A stretch of DNA of 8,971 nt, from the NCBI GenBank assembly GCA_017882945.1, contig JADGON010000348.1:1-8971 (forward strand), read 5' to 3'. Below are positions 6,010 through 8,971 of this stretch, in pieces. The position numbers and the translations under genes were made by a program. The stretch's first letter is position 1. Each line of letters opens with the position of its first letter. The DNA comes from Acidimicrobiia bacterium. GTDB taxonomy: Bacteria > Actinomycetota > Acidimicrobiia > IMCC26256 > JAENVU01. A model generated the notes under the pieces. It saw only the letters and a list, made by a program, of their open reading frames with translations. It was not told the origin of the DNA and ran no database searches.

Positions 6010-6063
6010 CGGGACATGGTCGCATACACGGGAACGCAGGGCGGGAGGGAGTACGTTCGGCCG
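6010..6063. promoter_or_regulatory. short divergent promoter region between the Rrf2 gene and the phosphodiesterase gene
   Basis: Only 54 bases separate the two starts, so both promoters must be inside it or overlap coding sequence. On the plus strand, TACGTT (6052-6057) matches TAnnnT and lies 6 bases before the ATG at 6064, the geometry of a leaderless transcript. The purine run GGGAGGGAG (6043-6051) could instead be a Shine-Dalgarno with a long 12-base spacing. On the minus strand only weak -10-like sequence is seen (TATGCG). The Rrf2 protein may bind here, but no clear dyad is visible. Confidence 0.4.
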
Positions 6064-7167
6064 ATGGAGCCGGGAATGGAGCCGGTGAAGGCTGCCTACG
6101 GCGCCGGATCCCTGGATCAGGTCGTCCCCACGCTGCTCCACGGCCGGTCCGCGACCTGGCTGCCCGAACCGGTGGCCGGTGCCCGCTCCGTCGTGGTGCT
6201 GCTCCTCGACGGCCTGGGGTGGGGGAGCCTCGAGCACCACCGGTCCACGCTCCCCGAGCTGGGTCAGATGGCCGGGGGACCGATCACGACGGTCATCCCG
6301 TCGACCACCGCGGCCGCGTTGACGTCGTTGGCGACGGGCATGGCACCCGCGGCACACGGCATCGTCGGGTTCCGCATCCGGGTCGACGACTCCGTGCTGA
6401 ACGTCTTGCGCTGGCAGGTCCCGCACGGGCGGAAAGCGCCGGATCCCTTCTCGGTCCAGCGCCACTCCGCGTTCCTCGGCCGGCCGGTGCCGGTGATCAC
6501 GAAGAAGGAGTTCCGCACGACCGGCTTCACCGAAGCCCACCTGCGCGGCAGCCGCTTCTACGGATGGAGCACGGTGTCGGTGCTCGTCGAGCAGTGTCGC
6601 CGCCTCGTCGGCCAGGACGAGCGCTTCGTCTACGCGTACTACCCGGGCGTCGACACGGTGGCGCACGAGTTCGGGCTGCACGACGAGTACTACCCGGCCG
6701 AGCTCGCGTTTGCCGACGAGCTCGTCGGCCGCCTGCTCGACGCGCTTCCCGCGCACGCCACGCTCGTGGTCACGGCCGACCACGGCCAGGTGCACGTGGG
6801 TGACCGGTGGATCACGCTTCACCCGCTGCGCGAGATGTTCAAGCTCTGCGCGGGCGAAGGGCGGTTCCGGTACCTCTACGCGAACAAGGGCGCGGCGGCC
6901 GAGCTCCTCGAGGCGGCGCGCGACGAGTTCGGTGACGTGGCGTGGGTGTTCTCGCGCGACCAGCTCCTCGACGAGGGTTGGCTGGGCCCCGGCCCGGTCA
7001 TCGCCTCGATCCGGCGGCGGGTCGGCGACGTGATCCTGGCACCTCGAGAACCGGTGGCGTTCGTGGACCCGGACATGCCCAACGAGGCCAACCTGATCGG
7101 GGCCCACGGCTCGCTCACCGCCGACGAGATGCTCGTCCCCCTCCTCGCCGCTCGCGGCCGGGGATAG
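6064..7167 (+). CDS. alkaline-phosphatase-superfamily phosphodiesterase / nucleotide pyrophosphatase-like protein
   Basis: A 367-residue enzyme of the type I phosphodiesterase/nucleotide pyrophosphatase group (alkaline phosphatase superfamily). The two-metal site can be traced: Asp49 (VVLLLDGLGWG), a Thr nucleophile in IPSTTAAALTSLATG (78-92, probably Thr82 by analogy with NPP enzymes), Asp197 and His201 (GVDTVAHEFG), Asp239 and His240 (VVTADHGQVHV) and His348 (IGAHGSL). No signal peptide or membrane helix is seen, so it is predicted to be cytoplasmic, unlike many secreted NPPs. Expected chemistry is hydrolysis of a phosphodiester or phosphomonoester; the substrate cannot be told. ATG at 6064 was chosen; the frame is open back to 5485, but that part is antisense to the Rrf2 gene. 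M5 at 6076 is an alternative start. The gene is divergent from the Rrf2 regulator and followed by tandem repeats. Confidence 0.88.
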   Translation: MEPGMEPVKAAYGAGSLDQVVPTLLHGRSATWLPEPVAGARSVVVLLLDGLGWGSLEHHRSTLPELGQMAGGPITTVIPSTTAAALTSLATGMAPAAHGIVGFRIRVDDSVLNVLRWQVPHGRKAPDPFSVQRHSAFLGRPVPVITKKEFRTTGFTEAHLRGSRFYGWSTVSVLVEQCRRLVGQDERFVYAYYPGVDTVAHEFGLHDEYYPAELAFADELVGRLLDALPAHATLVVTADHGQVHVGDRWITLHPLREMFKLCAGEGRFRYLYANKGAAAELLEAARDEFGDVAWVFSRDQLLDEGWLGPGPVIASIRRRVGDVILAPREPVAFVDPDMPNEANLIGAHGSLTADEMLVPLLAARGRG

Positions 7168-7172
7168 GGCGG

Positions 7173-7333
7173 CCTCCGGCGGTCCCCCTTCCGAAGATCT
7201 CCGGAGGGCGATTGCCGGGCCTGGACCGACTGGGGCCCTCCGGCGGTCCTGTTCCGAAGATCTCCGGCGGGCGATTGCCGGGCCTGGACCGACTGGGGCC
7301 CTCCGGCGGTCCTGTTCCGCAGATATCCGGCGG
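7173..7333. repeat. 63-bp tandem intergenic repeat, two full copies and one partial
   Basis: Copies run 7173-7236 (64 bases, one extra base in a C run), 7237-7299 (63) and a truncated third at 7300-7333 (34 bases, two substitutions), after which similarity stops. Copies 1 and 2 are identical over their last 30 or so bases, so the duplication is recent. Each full unit holds a 14-base near-palindrome CCGAAGATCTCCGG and two possible hairpins: CCGGC/GCCGG around an 8-base loop in copy 2, and GGACCG/CGGTCC around a 15-base loop bridging copies. Copy 1 also has perfect CCTCCGG (7173-7179) and CCGGAGG (7201-7207) arms. It begins 6 bases after the phosphodiesterase stop and may act as a terminator or be a REP-like dispersed element. 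It is not a coding gene. Confidence 0.85.
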
Positions 7334-7371
7334 TCCGAAATCAGCCCTGGTTCGCGCGGCAGGACCTCGTC

Positions 7372-7377
7372 TACCCT
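7372..7377 (+). promoter_or_regulatory. candidate -10 element of dnaE
   Basis: TACCCT fits the TAnnnT pattern and would put the transcription start near 7384, about 48 bases before the dnaE GTG. No good -35 is visible at 16-18 bases upstream. With this start, the DnaA-like boxes would lie just downstream of +1, a position suited to repression. Confidence 0.35.
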
Positions 7378-7395
7378 GAGTTACAGCAGTGTGAT

Positions 7396-7426
7396 TTGTC
7401 CACAAGTCCGTCCACAGGTGTCCACA
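7396..7426 (+). promoter_or_regulatory. cluster of three DnaA-box-like sites before dnaE
   Basis: TTGTCCACA (7396-7404) is an exact match to the DnaA box preferred in high-GC actinobacteria. CCGTCCACA (7408-7416) and GTGTCCACA (7418-7426) differ from it at two and one positions, all within the first two bases. All three share GTCCACA, point the same way and start 12 and 10 bases apart, close to one helical turn. The last site ends 5 bases before the GTG start. This suggests that DnaA, or the replication state, controls dnaE transcription or translation. Confidence 0.7.
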
Positions 7427-7431
7427 GAGCT

Positions 7432-8971
7432 GTGAGCAAGTCGTTCGTCCATCTCCACGTGCACACCGAGTACTCGATGCTCGACGGTGCGTCGCGCATC
7501 GGTGACGTCGTCGCGGCAGCCGCGAACGACGGGCAGCCGGCGATCGGGATCACGGACCACGGCAACATGTACGGCGTCCTCGACATGTACCAGGCCGCAC
7601 GCGACGCGGGGATCATCCCGATCATCGGCACCGAGCTCTACCAGGCCTACGAGCACCGGACCGAGCGCCCGGCGCGCCGCAACAGCACGGTCGACGACTC
7701 CGGGGGCGAGGTCGAGGGCGGCCGCAAGGCCTACTACCACCTCACCGCGCTCGCGGAGACGCTCACGGGCTACCGCAACCTGATCCAGCTCTCGAGCCGC
7801 GCGTACCTCGAGGGCTACTACCAGAAGCCCAAGGTGGATTGGGAGCTGCTCGAGGCGCACCACGAAGGGATCATCGCAACGACGGGCTGTCTCGGAGGCC
7901 AGGTCCTCCAGGCACTGCTCAAGGACGACGACGCGGGCGCGCTCGCGGTGGCCGGTCGCCTGCAGGACATCTTCGGTCGCGAGAGCCTCTTCGTGGAGCT
8001 GCAGGACCACGGCATCGCGGACCAGCACCGGACGAACCCGAAGCTGATGGAGATCGCTCGCGCCATCAATGCACCGCTCCTGGCGACGAACGACAGCCAC
8101 TACACGCTCCAGGGCGACGCGATGGCCCACGACGCGCTGTTGTGCGTGCAGACGAACGCGAAGATCCACGAGGAGAAGCGCTTCCGCTTTCACGGCGACC
8201 AGCACTACCTGAAGAGTGCGGTCGAGATGCGCAGCCTGTTCGACGAGGTGCCCGAGGCCTGCGACAGCACCTTGTGGGTCGCCGAGCGCGCGGACGTCGA
8301 GCTCGAGTTCGGCAATCCGGTGCTGCCGAGCTTCCCCGTCCCCGAAGGCCACACGGAGACGAGCTACCTGCGCGAGCTCACCATCGAGGGCGCGAAGGAA
8401 CGCTACGGGCAGTCACCGCCGGCGGTGGTGCTCGAGCGGTTGGAGCACGAGCTCGGCGTCATCGAGTCGATGGGCTTCTCCGCCTACTTCCTCATCGTCT
8501 GGGACATCGTCCACTACGCGAAGTCACGGGGGATCCGGGTGGGTCCCGGTCGAGGGAGCGCCGCGGGTTCGTGCGTCGCGTTCTGCCTGCGCATCGTGGA
8601 CATCGACCCGATCAAGTACGACCTGCTGTTCGAGCGGTTCCTCAACCCGGGCCGCAAGCAGATGCCCGACATCGACATGGACTTCGACTCCCGCTATCGC
8701 GGCGAGATGATCAAGTACGTCGCGGCGAAGTACGGCGCGGACCACGTGGCGCAGATCGTGACGTTCTCGACGATCAAGGCGCGGGCTGCGGTGCGCGACG
8801 CGGCCAGAGTGCTGGACTACCCCTACGGGCTCGGCGACAAGATCGCCAAGCTCATGCCGCCGCTCATCATGGGTCGCGACACCCCGCTGCACGCGTGCTT
8901 CGAGAAGAAGGTGAAGTTCGAAGACGGCTACAAGATGGCCTCGGACCTGCGCGAGCTCTACGAGTCGGATC
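7432..8971 (+). CDS. dnaE: DNA polymerase III alpha subunit, N-terminal part (cut by the window end)
   Basis: 513 codons are present, with no stop before the window ends; a full DnaE is about 1150-1200 residues. It is the replicative DNA polymerase subunit. The N-terminal PHP domain (about 1-285) has all nine metal ligands expected of a proofreading-active PHP: H9, H11, D18, H43, E68, H103, C153, D221 and H223. The polymerase core has GPGRGSAAGS (371-380) and the catalytic Asp pair D415 and D417 in PDIDMDFD. The third catalytic Asp lies beyond the window. Start GTG at 7432 gives the usual short leader before FVHLHVHTEYS; AGGTG at 7416-7420 is a weak, distant Shine-Dalgarno. An in-frame TTG at 7396 would add 12 residues encoded by the DnaA boxes and is unlikely. 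The intact PHP and sequence style resemble actinobacterial DnaE1. Confidence 0.97.
   Translation, partial: MSKSFVHLHVHTEYSMLDGASRIGDVVAAAANDGQPAIGITDHGNMYGVLDMYQAARDAGIIPIIGTELYQAYEHRTERPARRNSTVDDSGGEVEGGRKAYYHLTALAETLTGYRNLIQLSSRAYLEGYYQKPKVDWELLEAHHEGIIATTGCLGGQVLQALLKDDDAGALAVAGRLQDIFGRESLFVELQDHGIADQHRTNPKLMEIARAINAPLLATNDSHYTLQGDAMAHDALLCVQTNAKIHEEKRFRFHGDQHYLKSAVEMRSLFDEVPEACDSTLWVAERADVELEFGNPVLPSFPVPEGHTETSYLRELTIEGAKERYGQSPPAVVLERLEHELGVIESMGFSAYFLIVWDIVHYAKSRGIRVGPGRGSAAGSCVAFCLRIVDIDPIKYDLLFERFLNPGRKQMPDIDMDFDSRYRGEMIKYVAAKYGADHVAQIVTFSTIKARAAVRDAARVLDYPYGLGDKIAKLMPPLIMGRDTPLHACFEKKVKFEDGYKMASDLRELYESD

Noticed and set aside
6010..7107. Upstream extension of the Rrf2 frame to a 521-residue protein
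   Set aside because: The added part is antisense to the phosphodiesterase and His/Arg/Asp-rich; the Rrf2 family starts at VKVSTRGDYAAR, which fits the GTG at 6009.
7173..7333. Possible CRISPR array
   Set aside because: The units are contiguous and repeated over their whole length, with no distinct spacers and no cas gene nearby.
6942..7405. Small open frames on both strands through the 63-bp repeats, giving 21-residue peptide repeats
   Set aside because: The frames stay open only because the unit is a multiple of three; no start with a ribosome binding site, and the repeat has DNA palindromes that explain its structure better.
7396..7426. Chromosomal origin of replication
   Set aside because: Only three DnaA-like boxes, no AT-rich unwinding region, and neither dnaA nor dnaN is adjacent; regulation of dnaE is the simpler reading.

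Overview
This GC-rich window (roughly 70 percent G+C by eye) has strong GC bias at third codon positions, several GTG starts and short or overlapping gene junctions. It looks like chromosomal DNA of an actinobacterium (Actinomycetota), possibly of the Acidimicrobiia. The class is an inference from gene content and style only. I see no transposase, integrase, tRNA, rRNA or CRISPR array.

Layout. (1) 1-964, plus strand: the possible last codons of an upstream gene (lspA would be expected here), then an RluD-type 23S rRNA pseudouridine synthase. (2) 888-3331, minus strand: a tight four-gene operon in which every junction overlaps. In transcription order it encodes two small single-pass membrane proteins with low-complexity tails, an ApbE-type FAD:protein FMN transferase, and a four-helix-type haem b 'ferric reductase-like' membrane protein. 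(3) 3332-3473: a divergent control region. (4) 3474-5555, plus strand: an OmpR-family response regulator and its membrane histidine kinase. (5) 5542-6009, minus strand: an Rrf2-family regulator with only two cysteines. (6) 6064-7167, plus strand: an alkaline-phosphatase-superfamily phosphodiesterase. (7) 7168-7431: an intergenic stretch with two and a half copies of a 63-bp tandem repeat, a possible promoter and three phased DnaA-box-like sites. (8) 7432 to the window end: the first 513 codons of dnaE (replicative DNA polymerase III alpha), including an intact PHP exonuclease site.

How the parts may work together. rluD and dnaE are housekeeping genes that lie near each other, with lspA, in other actinobacteria such as Mycobacterium tuberculosis and Streptomyces. 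The roughly 6.4 kb between them here looks like an accessory block. Its core is a candidate envelope redox module: a haem b membrane protein, a flavin transferase that normally attaches FMN covalently to exported proteins, and two unrecognised anchored proteins, all divergent from a two-component system that probably controls them. No recognisable FMN-binding acceptor is encoded here. Either the acceptor lies elsewhere or the two small proteins serve an undescribed role. This module and the DnaA-box cluster in front of dnaE are the two most interesting things in the window.
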